In this document: piece after piece, positions 24,600 to 33,272 of the stretch
Layout of the letters: each line of letters opens with the position of its first letter
Position numbering within the stretch: the stretch's first letter is position 1
DNA from: Nitrosomonas sp.
GTDB lineage: Bacteria > Pseudomonadota > Gammaproteobacteria > Burkholderiales > Nitrosomonadaceae
NCBI RefSeq assembly: GCF_024282095.1
Contig: NZ_JAMWZS010000028.1
Location: forward strand, 1-39,543
DNA length: 39,543 bases
Reading direction: 5' to 3'
Notes under the pieces: model-generated
Databases searched by the model: none
Told to the model about the DNA's origin: nothing
What the model saw: only the letters and a program-made list of their open reading frames with translations
Position numbers and translations under genes: made by a program

Positions 24600-26138
24600 A
24601 TGACCACGCCATTTATCTCGAGCAGTGTGACTGATATTCATCCGGCCAATGTCAATGCGATTGATTCTTTGCTGGGTGATTTGCGCTGGACGAGTTCAAC
24701 CATTTCCTATAGCTTTCCGACCAGTAATAGCCCTCTCCTCTGGTCCACTCAACCTGGGTTCGGTTATGACTTCCAATTCGGCGATGGCGAGCCATGGAGC
24801 AATGCCGCTAAACCGCTCACCAGCACAGACCAGATCAACTTTGAGCACGCCTTGCAGCAATGGGCTAACGTTGCCAATGTAAATTTTATAAAATTAACGG
24901 AAACGACTGACGAAGTAGGCGATATACGCGCAGCCTACAGCGAAGATCCCAAAACGAGTACATTGGCTTGGTCTTATCTGCCCGGTTTCAGTGTCCGGGC
25001 GGGTGACATCTGGATCAACACATCAAGTCTTCTTAACCGCCAGGAATGGGATCCCGGTACTGTTTCGTTTGCGGCGATCTTGCATGAGATTGGCCATGCA
25101 TTAGGCCTCAAGCATCCTTTTTTCGATCCTGAGAATAAAACAGCGGCAACGCTCCCTGCCGATCTGGACAACACCCTGCACACTCTGATGAGTTATACCT
25201 ATACCAACCTGCAAGGTGATCAAGGTAATGACTTTTCCTTTCACCCCACCACACCGATGGTGCTGGATATCGCCGCCATACAATATGTATACGGTGCCAA
25301 CATGAATTACCATGCCGGTAACGACACCTACAGCTACGACGATGCAAACACCTACCATGAAACCATTTGGGATGCAGGAGGAATTGATACCATCCTGTAT
25401 ACCGGCGCAATCCCCACCCTCATCGATTTGAATCCGACAGGCGCATCGCTCATTGGCCAGTCGGTGTACGTTCAGTTTGATGGCGTTGATCTGGGTTCAT
25501 CCATTCCCAATGTGTGGATCGCTGATGGTGTCACCATTGAAAATGCCATGACCGGTCAAGGCGATGATGTGTTAATCGGAAACAACAGCAGCAATACATT
25601 GGATGGCGGTCCAGGCATCGACATCGTTGTGGTGGAATCACAGCGCAATCAATACACGTTGAACAGAACAGCTACGGATTACACCATCACCGATCATGCT
25701 AATTCGGGCAATCAGGATGCGCTGACGGCTGTTGAGCGCCTGGAGTTCAGTGACATTAAACTGGCATTGGACCTGGACGGTCACGCCGGCCAGGTTGCCA
25801 AACTACTGGGCGCTGTATTTGGCACTGCTGCCATTGCCAACCTGGAATATGTCGGCATTGGCTTGACTGAGGCGGATCAGGGTATGAATTATGAGCAATT
25901 GGGAGAATTCGCGATCAATGCGACAGGGTTGAAAACGTCTGATGAGATTGTCACCCTGCTGTGGGACAATCTGTTCGGATCCGCGCCCACGGAAACTGAG
26001 AAATCTCCTTACGTTAAGCTGCTCGACAGCGGTCAAATATCAACCGGTGCGCTGGCTGTATTGGCTGCGGATAGCGATTCCAATGCCGGCAATATCAATC
26101 TGACGGGACTCATGCAGACCGGCATTGGGTTCGTTTGA
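24600..26138 (+). CDS. Serralysin-type secreted zinc metalloprotease with RTX-like repeat
   Basis: The protein has 512 residues from the ATG at 24600, which has AGGA a few bases upstream; an ATG ten codons earlier lacks one. The zinc site HEIGHALGLKHP and a Met-turn LMSYTYTN define a metzincin of the serralysin group (peptidase M10). GQGDDVLIGNNSSNTLDGG is an RTX-type calcium-binding turn. No N-terminal signal is seen, as expected for type I secretion; no exporter genes are nearby. The last about 120 residues (LLWDNLFGSAPTETEKSPYV) resemble DUF4214-type C-terminal regions of RTX proteins. It faces the pseudokinase gene tail to tail with 10 bases between stops. Confidence 0.85.
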   Translation: MTTPFISSSVTDIHPANVNAIDSLLGDLRWTSSTISYSFPTSNSPLLWSTQPGFGYDFQFGDGEPWSNAAKPLTSTDQINFEHALQQWANVANVNFIKLTETTDEVGDIRAAYSEDPKTSTLAWSYLPGFSVRAGDIWINTSSLLNRQEWDPGTVSFAAILHEIGHALGLKHPFFDPENKTAATLPADLDNTLHTLMSYTYTNLQGDQGNDFSFHPTTPMVLDIAAIQYVYGANMNYHAGNDTYSYDDANTYHETIWDAGGIDTILYTGAIPTLIDLNPTGASLIGQSVYVQFDGVDLGSSIPNVWIADGVTIENAMTGQGDDVLIGNNSSNTLDGGPGIDIVVVESQRNQYTLNRTATDYTITDHANSGNQDALTAVERLEFSDIKLALDLDGHAGQVAKLLGAVFGTAAIANLEYVGIGLTEADQGMNYEQLGEFAINATGLKTSDEIVTLLWDNLFGSAPTETEKSPYVKLLDSGQISTGALAVLAADSDSNAGNINLTGLMQTGIGFV

Positions 26139-26148
26139 GTATTCTGCG

Positions 26149-27846
26149 CTATTTAGCAGTCGCCAATTCCGCCCGAATACCCTGTAGCTTAGGGTCATCC
26201 GGCAACACAGCTTCAGCTCTTTGCAGATAGAGTTTGGCATCATTGAATCTGCCTTCGGCTTTTGCCTTGTCGATAAACTGGACATACCGGCCAACTATTT
26301 TCTGCAGGCCAGCGAGGGCTTGCGCGTTATCCGGTTCCGTGGCAAGCACCATTTGGTAGTATTTGTGCGCGTTATCTCGTAATGGTGTAGTGAGACGCCC
26401 TGCTTTCATGGCTTTCTCAGCAGCGGCCAAGTGCTTTCTGTTGGATCCGGCATCAGTCTGTTTTTCTGGAAAACTTGGCTGCTTGGATTGAGCCGGCGGT
26501 TGATCAATCCTTGCTAATTGCTGACCACTGTCAGGTTCCGACTCGATTGTCGTCTTATCCTTGAGCGCTGATTCGATAATCGGTGGAACAGATACACTGC
26601 CCGCCTGTTGCTCAGCCGCATGCGTCGTTTCTTGGATGGTCTCGGATATTTGATCTACGCCGGATGCTTGATTCGGCTCGGCAACAACCGCAGCGACAGA
26701 TTGCTGCTTTTGTGTTTCCGGTTCAATGGCTGCGGCTGATTTTCCGGGATTACGCTGAAATAAAGGCTGAGCGGTTACTGCACCTGACTTATCTTCCACT
26801 ATTTCTGCAGGTTTTTCATTAAACCATAATCCAAAAACCACCAATGCAACGATTCCGCCCATGACATTGACCCATAGCGTGCTCTTATTACGATCATCCG
26901 CATTTACGGTCGCTTGCTCCGGAGTCAGAGCGCTTGCTTGATCATTGGCGGCATCTGATTTTAGTAATGCCAGTATCTCGGCTGCCGATTGTGGCCGTTG
27001 GTTATATTCAGGTTGCAACATCCAGTTGATCGCTTGCAATAATTCCGCACTGTAGCTGGCACCCTTAGTTCCGGAAAGTAAAGTCATCGGATCCGGTTCG
27101 CCCTTACCTACAAGCATTATCCGGCTCTGCGCAACAACAGGTTGCTGATGCGTCATACAATAATACATCGTTGCGCCCAGTGCATAAAAATCGGTTGCCG
27201 GTCCGGGCTTTCTTGCCGGCTCATACTGTTCCACCGCTGCATAACCGGCGACCAATTCGTCAGCGAGCTGAGCCGTGCGTGCCGCGATAGCCAATCGTGC
27301 TTCAGCGAAATCGGTTAATAACGGCTCTCCATCCTTACCCAAAACAATCGCCGCCGGTTGAATACCGCCATGCACAATGTTGTGTTCATGTATTTTCTGC
27401 AAGGCAGCCAGGATCGACACCAGAATGAATTTGAGTTCCGTTTCGTCAAATGTAGTCGGAGATTGGATTAGCTTGAGAAGCGATACACCTTTTTTGGGGA
27501 CACCCAGAATCAAATAAGCTGTTCCATTGAGTTGCAAGACATTCTCAGCGATCACAATATTGGGATGCTCGATTTGTGTCAGAATTTCAGCCTGATCCAA
27601 AAATGCCTTTAACCCATACTCGTAATTTTCTTTATCATCCGCTGATTTGACTTCAACACCAAGCCCGTCGCTTGCGCGAATGGCAAAATCATGCGGAAAA
27701 TACTCTTGTATTTTTACCCATTCCTTGAGATGGTGATTCCAGGCACGATAGGTGATATCGAAAGTGCCAACTTTTGCGGCATCTTTGATTTCGTAGACAC
27801 CCATTTGAGTGCCTGCAGGCAGCATTTGATTGTGTATGTATGTCAT
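26149..27846 (-). CDS. Membrane-anchored Ser/Thr pseudokinase with TPR-like C-terminus
   Basis: A 565-residue protein with a protein-kinase fold at about 17-296, judged by EHPNIV, GYAAVEQY (usually GYAPPEQY), TDFYALGATMYYC and RPQSAAEIL. Key residues are lost. The VAIKEY lysine is Gln (VKIQEYFP, Q47), HRDIKPxN reads HGGIQPAA (159-166), so the catalytic Asp and the Asn are gone, and DFG is DFA (179-181). One membrane helix spans about 324-342. A Glu/Gln/Ser-rich region follows, then TPR-like helices from about 470 to 560 (KYYQMVLATEPDNAQALAGL, KLYLQRAEAVLPDDPKL), probably periplasmic. It likely acts as a binding scaffold rather than an enzyme. Its partner is unknown. Confidence 0.85.
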   Translation of the reverse strand: MTYIHNQMLPAGTQMGVYEIKDAAKVGTFDITYRAWNHHLKEWVKIQEYFPHDFAIRASDGLGVEVKSADDKENYEYGLKAFLDQAEILTQIEHPNIVIAENVLQLNGTAYLILGVPKKGVSLLKLIQSPTTFDETELKFILVSILAALQKIHEHNIVHGGIQPAAIVLGKDGEPLLTDFAEARLAIAARTAQLADELVAGYAAVEQYEPARKPGPATDFYALGATMYYCMTHQQPVVAQSRIMLVGKGEPDPMTLLSGTKGASYSAELLQAINWMLQPEYNQRPQSAAEILALLKSDAANDQASALTPEQATVNADDRNKSTLWVNVMGGIVALVVFGLWFNEKPAEIVEDKSGAVTAQPLFQRNPGKSAAAIEPETQKQQSVAAVVAEPNQASGVDQISETIQETTHAAEQQAGSVSVPPIIESALKDKTTIESEPDSGQQLARIDQPPAQSKQPSFPEKQTDAGSNRKHLAAAEKAMKAGRLTTPLRDNAHKYYQMVLATEPDNAQALAGLQKIVGRYVQFIDKAKAEGRFNDAKLYLQRAEAVLPDDPKLQGIRAELATAK

Positions 27847-28151
27847 GATAGCGAGTATCCTGTCTCTAATCTCGATTAAATCTCACATCCGGAAAGATGT
27901 TATGTGCGCTCTGCTTTGATGCAAACCCAGCAACGAAGAGACTCTACTCCCGTGCTAACTGGTAGACAAACATCGGTCTAGCGCAATAAAGCCGATAAAA
28001 ATGTACTACTGTCTCATAGTGTAAAGCAACTCAGATTGTGATGAGTCAGTATTTTCTGATTTGGATAAAACCAAATTAACAAGCGCTGGTTTTGGTGCTC
28101 TCACCATTACACGCACACAATATGTGAGTGAAGCCAGCGAATCAATGCCGC

Positions 28152-28177
28152 GACAAATTGCCGCGCGGCAATTTGTC
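28152..28177. repeat. Perfect 26-bp palindrome in a 485-bp gap
   Basis: GACAAATTGCCGC at 28152-28164 is followed directly by its exact reverse complement GCGGCAATTTGTC. No T-run follows on either strand, so a simple terminator is unlikely; a dimeric repressor site or a recombination site is possible. The gap 27847-28331 otherwise holds only a short ORF (28061-28276) without family features. Confidence 0.85.
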
Positions 28178-28331
28178 ACATTCCCAACCGCGCTCGTTTC
28201 CTTTAAATTTTACAAAAATAATGACAATGAAGGGTTTCCCGTTGCATGTTCTTATTATTCACAGGCTGTTAAATAAGACCGCGATACTACTCTGCCCGCG
28301 TACGGTGTAGAAAATTTTAAAAGGATCAGCT

Positions 28332-28880
28332 ATGAATAAAGCACGAAAATATGTATTGCTTTCTATCATCATGACGTCACTATTTGTCGTCACAAAGAGT
28401 AGCTATGCAAATAGTAATTTCAGCGCTTTCAGTGAAACCATGCAAACCACCCAGTTACGTTTACCTAATGTCATCATCCGCGATGCATTGCATGACATCG
28501 GTATCACAGCAAATTCATTCAAAACAGTGGATAGCAAAAGTATCACTAACGATTACAGCAGCTCGGCAACCGTTTTTACCGGCAGTGGTTTTCTTTATGG
28601 CGGCAGCGCAAACTACAATGTCGATATCAATTCCAATGACAATCACGTGCCTGATTACTTGATCCCAGGAATCTTGTCGGTAAAAAAGCATTTCACGGTG
28701 CTTATGAACAACCCCCGCCCCGCTGACCACGGCACTCTGATGACGCAACAACAACCGCTACTTTCTTCCTATCATCCTGACACCGCCGCAGCCATACCGG
28801 AACCGGAAACGCATACCCTATTGCTGTTAGGGATTGCCTTATTGGGCGCCAGCGTCCGGCGTCGTCATAAAAACACTTAA
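28332..28880 (+). CDS. PEP-CTERM sorting-domain protein
   Basis: A 182-residue exported protein: signal peptide at residues 1-27 (YVLLSIIMTSLFVV, then SSYANS), a Ser/Asn/Thr-rich centre without recognised domain, and a C-terminal PEP-CTERM tag at about 156-180. The tag has the PEP motif (IPEPETHT), a hydrophobic helix (LLLLGIALLGASV) and RRRHK. Such tags are processed by exosortase EpsH/XrtA, with a link to extracellular polysaccharide. No exosortase is encoded in this window. AAAAGGATC gives a good ribosome-binding site. The mature function is unknown. Confidence 0.88.
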   Translation: MNKARKYVLLSIIMTSLFVVTKSSYANSNFSAFSETMQTTQLRLPNVIIRDALHDIGITANSFKTVDSKSITNDYSSSATVFTGSGFLYGGSANYNVDINSNDNHVPDYLIPGILSVKKHFTVLMNNPRPADHGTLMTQQQPLLSSYHPDTAAAIPEPETHTLLLLGIALLGASVRRRHKNT

Positions 28881-28919
28881 CGTTTGCAAGAGAAGTCAGC
28901 ATTCCCAAATCAGCTCGAA

Positions 28920-28999
28920 GCGCAGCTTATGTGTAATCAATGAATAATACGCTGAGCCTGTTTCTAGCATCATAATGGCAACGCAGACAGCTATTCAGC
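28920..28999. repeat. Dispersed repeat, copy 1
   Basis: The string starting GCGCAGCTTATGTGTAA at 28920 and continuing to GGCAACGCAGACAGC near 28991 resembles 33064-33140 (GCGCAGTTTATGCGTAA to GGTAACGCAGATAAT) in order and spacing. The two anchors lie 57 and 52 bases apart, respectively. Both copies are intergenic. The family is not identified. Confidence 0.45.
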
Positions 29000-29005
29000 G
29001 ACCTA

Positions 29006-29386
29006 CTAGATCGATTTGTCTTTTTCAATCGGATAACCGGCATCACGCCAGGCTTTAATCCCGCCATCCATCGATATCACATCGGTATAACCCATTTGCT
29101 GCAACGCATCCGCCACCAGAGCCGAGCGATAACCTCCTCCGCAATACAATACGATGGATGCTTGTTTATCGGGCACCACAGTTTCGATATCGCGTTCAAT
29201 AATGCCTTTTCCCAGATGACGAGCACCGGCCGCGTGATCTATCCAGAACTCATGATCCTCCCGCACATCGATAAAATGGAATCGTTCGCCTCGTGCCAAT
29301 CTCGCCTGCACATCAGCTGCGCTACATTCCTTTATGCGCTGTTTTGCTTGTTCCACTAAGCGTAAAAATCCCGGACTATGTTGCAT
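29006..29386 (-). CDS. Single-domain rhodanese-like sulfurtransferase
   Basis: A 126-residue cytoplasmic protein with one rhodanese domain: FIDVREDHEFWIDHAAGARH, the active-site loop LYCGGGYRSALVA with the catalytic Cys, and the closing MDGGIKAWRDAGYPI. It would move sulfane sulfur from a donor such as thiosulfate to cyanide or a thiol acceptor; the physiological substrate is unclear. AGGAG lies five bases before the ATG. It is divergently placed from the APC permease gene, with a 235-base gap in which no clear promoter was identified. Confidence 0.9.
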   Translation of the reverse strand: MQHSPGFLRLVEQAKQRIKECSAADVQARLARGERFHFIDVREDHEFWIDHAAGARHLGKGIIERDIETVVPDKQASIVLYCGGGYRSALVADALQQMGYTDVISMDGGIKAWRDAGYPIEKDKSI

Positions 29387-29621
29387 GTGTTCTCCTCATC
29401 CATTCATCGGCACTGTCAGAAGCTGGTTTGGACTGTATCAAAGATCCCATATACGGTCAAAAGAACCGAAATCATGCAATACCTGAACACATTGAAAAAT
29501 TAACGTGTAGCCAGGTATTTTGATTATCGTGTACTGTTTTTGACTTCACTCTCAATCTTTGCTACTTTCCGGCACAGAAAAAGGATTCTTTTTACTATTC
29601 CCAAAGAACATGAGGTATCAG

Positions 29622-31157
29622 ATGCACGAAGAAGCGGTAATGCATGGACTAAAAGCCAAGGGATTGAAAAAGGGATCCGTATCCAAATCGGCCGCGGTCA
29701 CCATTGGTCTGGCGGCGACTGCTCCGGCGTATTCGATCACTGGTGCACTGGGGTATGGTGCTTTCGAGAGCGGTTATCAGCTGCCGATCGTATTTCTGTT
29801 ATCCGTCATCCCGATGTTCTTCGTCGCGTTGTCCTACAAACATTTAACCACTTCTGCGCCGGACTCCGGTACCGTTTTCACCTGGGGCACCAAAGCCATC
29901 GGCCCTCGATTCGGCTGGTTCGGCGGGTGGGCGCTATTATTAGCCAGCATATTGGCGGGAGTCGCCGCGACCCAGATCATCGTCAACGCAACCGCCATCA
30001 TCTTTAACCTGGAAGAAATGCCCGTGTGGTTTCGCTTTGGAGTCGCCACGTCGTTCATCTTCATCACGACCTACTTGACAGCGCTCGGTGCCGAAGAATC
30101 TTCGCGCACCACCATGATTTTAACGATCACTCAATACGGCGGACTCATCGCACTCGCAGCAATCCTATTTATGCGCGTCATGCAGGGGGATGCTGTGAGC
30201 ACCGCCGAGCCGCTCTCGCTGGAATGGCTCAACCCGTTCGCGATTTCCTCATTCGATGCTTTCTTGAATGGATTTCTTATCGCATTATTCATATTCTGGG
30301 GATTTGATGCAGCGCTGGCAATGTCTGAGGAAACCGATGGCAGCGCTGAACAAGCCGGGCGCAGCGGCATCATTGCCATGTTCATCACGGTTGTCACGTA
30401 TGTCGTTTTCTCCACCGCAGCGCTGGCATACGCCGGTATCGATGTACAGGATAAATCCAGCCTGACATTCGAAGGCAACATCGATTCGATTATCACGTCT
30501 CTGGCAACCGATACCATCGGCGCAAACGGTGCGTTGGCTGCCGCGCTGATCATCGCAATTTCGGCTTTCTCAGCCACCCTGTCCACCATCATGCCGGCAG
30601 CGCGTGCTGCACTGGCCATGGCAATATACCGGGCGATCCCGCGCAGATTCTCTTCCGTCAATGAGGCAACGCAAACACCAAAGTTTGCAACCTGGGCCAT
30701 TGGATTGATGACATTGGCAATCTACATCACGTTAAGCCTGATCAGCGAATCCATCGTCAAGGATACGATCCATAGCGTCAGCATAGCGGTATGCACCTAT
30801 TACACGATTGCGGCACTATCTTGCGCCCTGTATTTCCACCGCACCGCATTTAATCACTGGCACACGGCGCTATCGCAAGTGATTTTACCGACCATTGCTG
30901 CAGCCATTTTGATCGCGGTGAGCATTCTCCAGGCATGGAATATGATGGATCCGAATTATGGTTCCAGTGGATCGATTGCCGGCGTGGGCGCCGTATTCCT
31001 GATTGGAGTGGTCACTTTATTGATTGGTATACCGCTGATGGTGCTGTGGAATATGCGTGAACCCAAATTCTTTCGCGGCGAGACGCTCCCGCTTGAAAGA
31101 GCGCATATGATGCCCAATCATCGTAACAACAACATCACCCACCCCGACAAGCGATAA
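29622..31157 (+). CDS. APC-superfamily amino acid permease
   Basis: A 511-residue integral membrane protein with about twelve hydrophobic helices. The first, AAVTIGLAATAPAYSITGALG, shows the unwound-helix pattern of APC transporters, followed by APDSGTVFTWGTKAIGPRFGW and an acidic pair in FDAALAMSEETDGSAEQAG. It most likely imports an amino acid or related amine with protons; the substrate cannot be read from the sequence. The frame extends up to a TTG at 29559, but GAGG at 29612-29615 places the start at the ATG at 29622. The region is richer in G+C than the motility block. Confidence 0.88.
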   Translation: MHEEAVMHGLKAKGLKKGSVSKSAAVTIGLAATAPAYSITGALGYGAFESGYQLPIVFLLSVIPMFFVALSYKHLTTSAPDSGTVFTWGTKAIGPRFGWFGGWALLLASILAGVAATQIIVNATAIIFNLEEMPVWFRFGVATSFIFITTYLTALGAEESSRTTMILTITQYGGLIALAAILFMRVMQGDAVSTAEPLSLEWLNPFAISSFDAFLNGFLIALFIFWGFDAALAMSEETDGSAEQAGRSGIIAMFITVVTYVVFSTAALAYAGIDVQDKSSLTFEGNIDSIITSLATDTIGANGALAAALIIAISAFSATLSTIMPAARAALAMAIYRAIPRRFSSVNEATQTPKFATWAIGLMTLAIYITLSLISESIVKDTIHSVSIAVCTYYTIAALSCALYFHRTAFNHWHTALSQVILPTIAAAILIAVSILQAWNMMDPNYGSSGSIAGVGAVFLIGVVTLLIGIPLMVLWNMREPKFFRGETLPLERAHMMPNHRNNNITHPDKR

Positions 31158-31408
31158 ACAGGCACCGGAAAAACCGGCAATCACGACACCCCGCCAAGCC
31201 CTGAGGCAGCAATACAGGCACAGTACCCCTCTCTCAAAAAAACAACCTTTTTGGCATCTAATTCCCCGCATTGCACATTAAATTCAGCACCGCACCCCGT
31301 GCTGCTCCTGCGCTCCTAACACGTTGCGCGCCAAAACTCAAGTTGAATCAATCTTGGACGATAACCACAAGCGTACAAAATGAATTAAGCGCGCATATAG
31401 GAGAGAAC

Positions 31409-32653
31409 ATGAATGAGGTTTATCTTGGCAGGCTACCGATTCTCGACAGTAAACAAAATTTAGTCGCATTCGAACTCTTATTTCGTTCCGAGCAGCAAGA
31501 TACCGTCACTGTCACCAATAATTCCGCAGCTTCCGCAAATGTCATCATCGACACCTACGGACAGTTAGGCATAGAAAATGTGATCGGAAAACGGCGTGGC
31601 TTCATTAAAGTGGATGCGCAACTATTAATGAACGATGCGATTTGCATGCTCCCCAAAAAACACGTGGTTCTGGAAATTCTAAGAAATGTAGAAATCAATG
31701 ATGAAATCATCCACCGTTGCTCATTTTTAAAACAAAAAGGCTATCAGTTAGCGCTTTCCAATATTGTTCAGCTAAACAAACAGCTGAGCCACCTCATGCC
31801 GTTGATTAATGTGGTTAAAGTCAATGTGAACGCATTGAGTCAAAACGCATTGATCAATCTCGTCAAAGAACTCAGACACTGGCCGGTTTTATTGTTAGCC
31901 GAAAAAGTTGAAAATCGGGAAACTGCCAGGCGTTGTGTCGCTTTAAATTTTCAAATGCTGCAAGGTTTTTATTTTGCCAAACCAGAGATCATCTCGGGAA
32001 AACGTATTGATCCATCGAAACTATCGCTGTTGAAACTGTTATTACTGGTTGTCAAAGACAGTGGAGTGACTGACATTGAAAATGAACTTAAATACCAACC
32101 CGGCTTAAGCTATAACCTGCTGCGCATGGTCAATTCAGCCGCAGGCGGTTTGCCAAGCAAAATCAACTCCATTAAACGCGCCATCATGATACTCGGCCGA
32201 AAACAATTGCAACGATGGATACAAATACTGCTCTATGCCGCCAAGCAAAGAGACGGTAGTACATCCGATGCATTAATGCAAACCGCCGCTGCACGCGGCA
32301 AGCTGCTGGAGTTTATTGCGGCAGCGGATCGTCCCCATGATAAGAATCACCAGGACCGCGCTTTTATGGTCGGTGTTTTATCCTTGTTGGATACTTTGTT
32401 AGGCGTGGAAATGCCCAAACTGGTTGAAACCCTCAGTATCCAGAAAGACATGAGCGAAGCCTTGCTGGCCCGCCGCGGCTATCTGGGACGTCAATTGCAA
32501 TTGATTGAAGCCCATGAAAAAGGTGAATTTGACAAGGTGTCCGCAATATTGTCGGAAATCGGTTTTCTCAGCATCACCGAATTCACCGCAATGGAACTGG
32601 AAGCTGCCGCTTGGGCAAACCGCATTAGCGATACCGTCAACCAATCTGAATAA
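31409..32653 (+). CDS. Degenerate EAL-HDOD protein, paralogue of the 13060-14298 product
   Basis: The 414 residues have the same two-domain layout as the protein encoded before the che operon. Long shared blocks include INSIK[HR]AIMILGRKQLQRW, LMQTAAARGKL, RPHDKNH and FAKPE. The EAL motif is ELL and the DDFG loop reads ALSNIVQL, so hydrolysis of c-di-GMP is not expected. AGGAGAG at 31399-31405 fixes the start at 31409; the open frame reaches 31271, but the extra 46 codons are not conserved in the paralogue. It stands alone between the permease gene and a repeat-rich gap, and codon use is more GC-rich than in its paralogue. Confidence 0.9.
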   Translation: MNEVYLGRLPILDSKQNLVAFELLFRSEQQDTVTVTNNSAASANVIIDTYGQLGIENVIGKRRGFIKVDAQLLMNDAICMLPKKHVVLEILRNVEINDEIIHRCSFLKQKGYQLALSNIVQLNKQLSHLMPLINVVKVNVNALSQNALINLVKELRHWPVLLLAEKVENRETARRCVALNFQMLQGFYFAKPEIISGKRIDPSKLSLLKLLLLVVKDSGVTDIENELKYQPGLSYNLLRMVNSAAGGLPSKINSIKRAIMILGRKQLQRWIQILLYAAKQRDGSTSDALMQTAAARGKLLEFIAAADRPHDKNHQDRAFMVGVLSLLDTLLGVEMPKLVETLSIQKDMSEALLARRGYLGRQLQLIEAHEKGEFDKVSAILSEIGFLSITEFTAMELEAAAWANRISDTVNQSE

Positions 32654-32789
32654 AAAAACTCCAACTAGAATTAATACTCTGATTGGATCGAAATTCATGC
32701 AATCGCTTAACTGCAAACCGTCAAACTTGATCACTGACTGATCTATCATTGAACGTACTTAAACACGTACGTTTCTTCACAACTGCAAC

Positions 32790-32907
32790 CTAGGGAAACT
32801 CTGAATAATTCATGTTTGTCATTCCGAACAAAGTGAGGAATCTTTGTGAATCAATGCCATAGATTTCTCGCTGCGCTCGAAATGACAGTTATTCAGAGTT
32901 TCCCTAG
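32790..32907. repeat. 118-bp MITE-like palindromic element
   Basis: CTAGGGAAACTCTGAATAA (32790-32808) and its exact reverse complement (32889-32907) form 19-bp terminal inverted repeats. Inside, TGTCATTCCGA-type and TCGAAATGACAG-type segments are an imperfect second pair, so the whole element can fold into one long hairpin. It contains no reading frame of note. The inner sequence (TGTCATTCCGA, GTGAGGAATCT) is of a type seen as dispersed repeats in many bacterial genomes. Confidence 0.85.
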
Positions 32908-33063
32908 CAAACATTAATCCTTATTACCGAAAAAGGGTAATGGAACGATCATATCCGGGGCAATTACGGTATGCTGTAACCAAACAACAAAAAGACGAAT
33001 CGCTAACAGGCCGTTAAGAAATATTTTTGAGGCAACCGATACCAGGTAAAAACAGGCAAGAAA

Positions 33064-33140
33064 GCGCAGTTTATGCGTAAAATGAGCATGTTGAAGCTGT
33101 TCTTAACTCCGTAGCGGTAACGCAGATAATTTTTCAACGG
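33064..33140. repeat. Dispersed repeat, copy 2
   Basis: GCGCAGTTTATGCGTAA at 33064 and GGTAACGCAGATAAT near 33116-33130 repeat the arrangement of the copy at 28920-28999. Together with the MITE it fills the 619-base gap between the EAL-HDOD gene and the dehydrogenase gene, which holds no convincing gene. Confidence 0.45.
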
Positions 33141-33272
33141 CTTTGATTGATGGCAGAGCGTATTACAACACAGCAAAAAGGAATCAATCAGAAACCCCCG
33201 ACTCATATTGTTATCTGAAAAGATGAGAAATTGAATCTGAAAAGTTAAATTTCACTATCAGGAGGTATCAAA

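Noticed and set aside
27991-27998. GCCGATAA as a sigma-28 -10 box
   Set aside because: The position 15 bases upstream reads ATCG instead of TAAA, and the nearest plus-strand gene is over 300 bases away.
28061-28276. 71-codon frame in the intergenic gap
   Set aside because: No ribosome-binding site, no recognisable motif, and it spans the 26-bp palindrome.
30131-30700. 189-codon minus-strand frame inside the permease gene
   Set aside because: Its Ala/Ser/Met-rich text is the expected mirror of hydrophobic membrane-helix codons; no start signal or domain.
31162-31180. Terminator after the permease gene (CCGG-AAAAA-CCGG)
   Set aside because: Only four pairs in the stem and no following T-run.
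28900-33200. CRISPR-like repeats
   Set aside because: The repeats seen are two diverged copies and one palindromic element, without regular short spacing and without cas genes.
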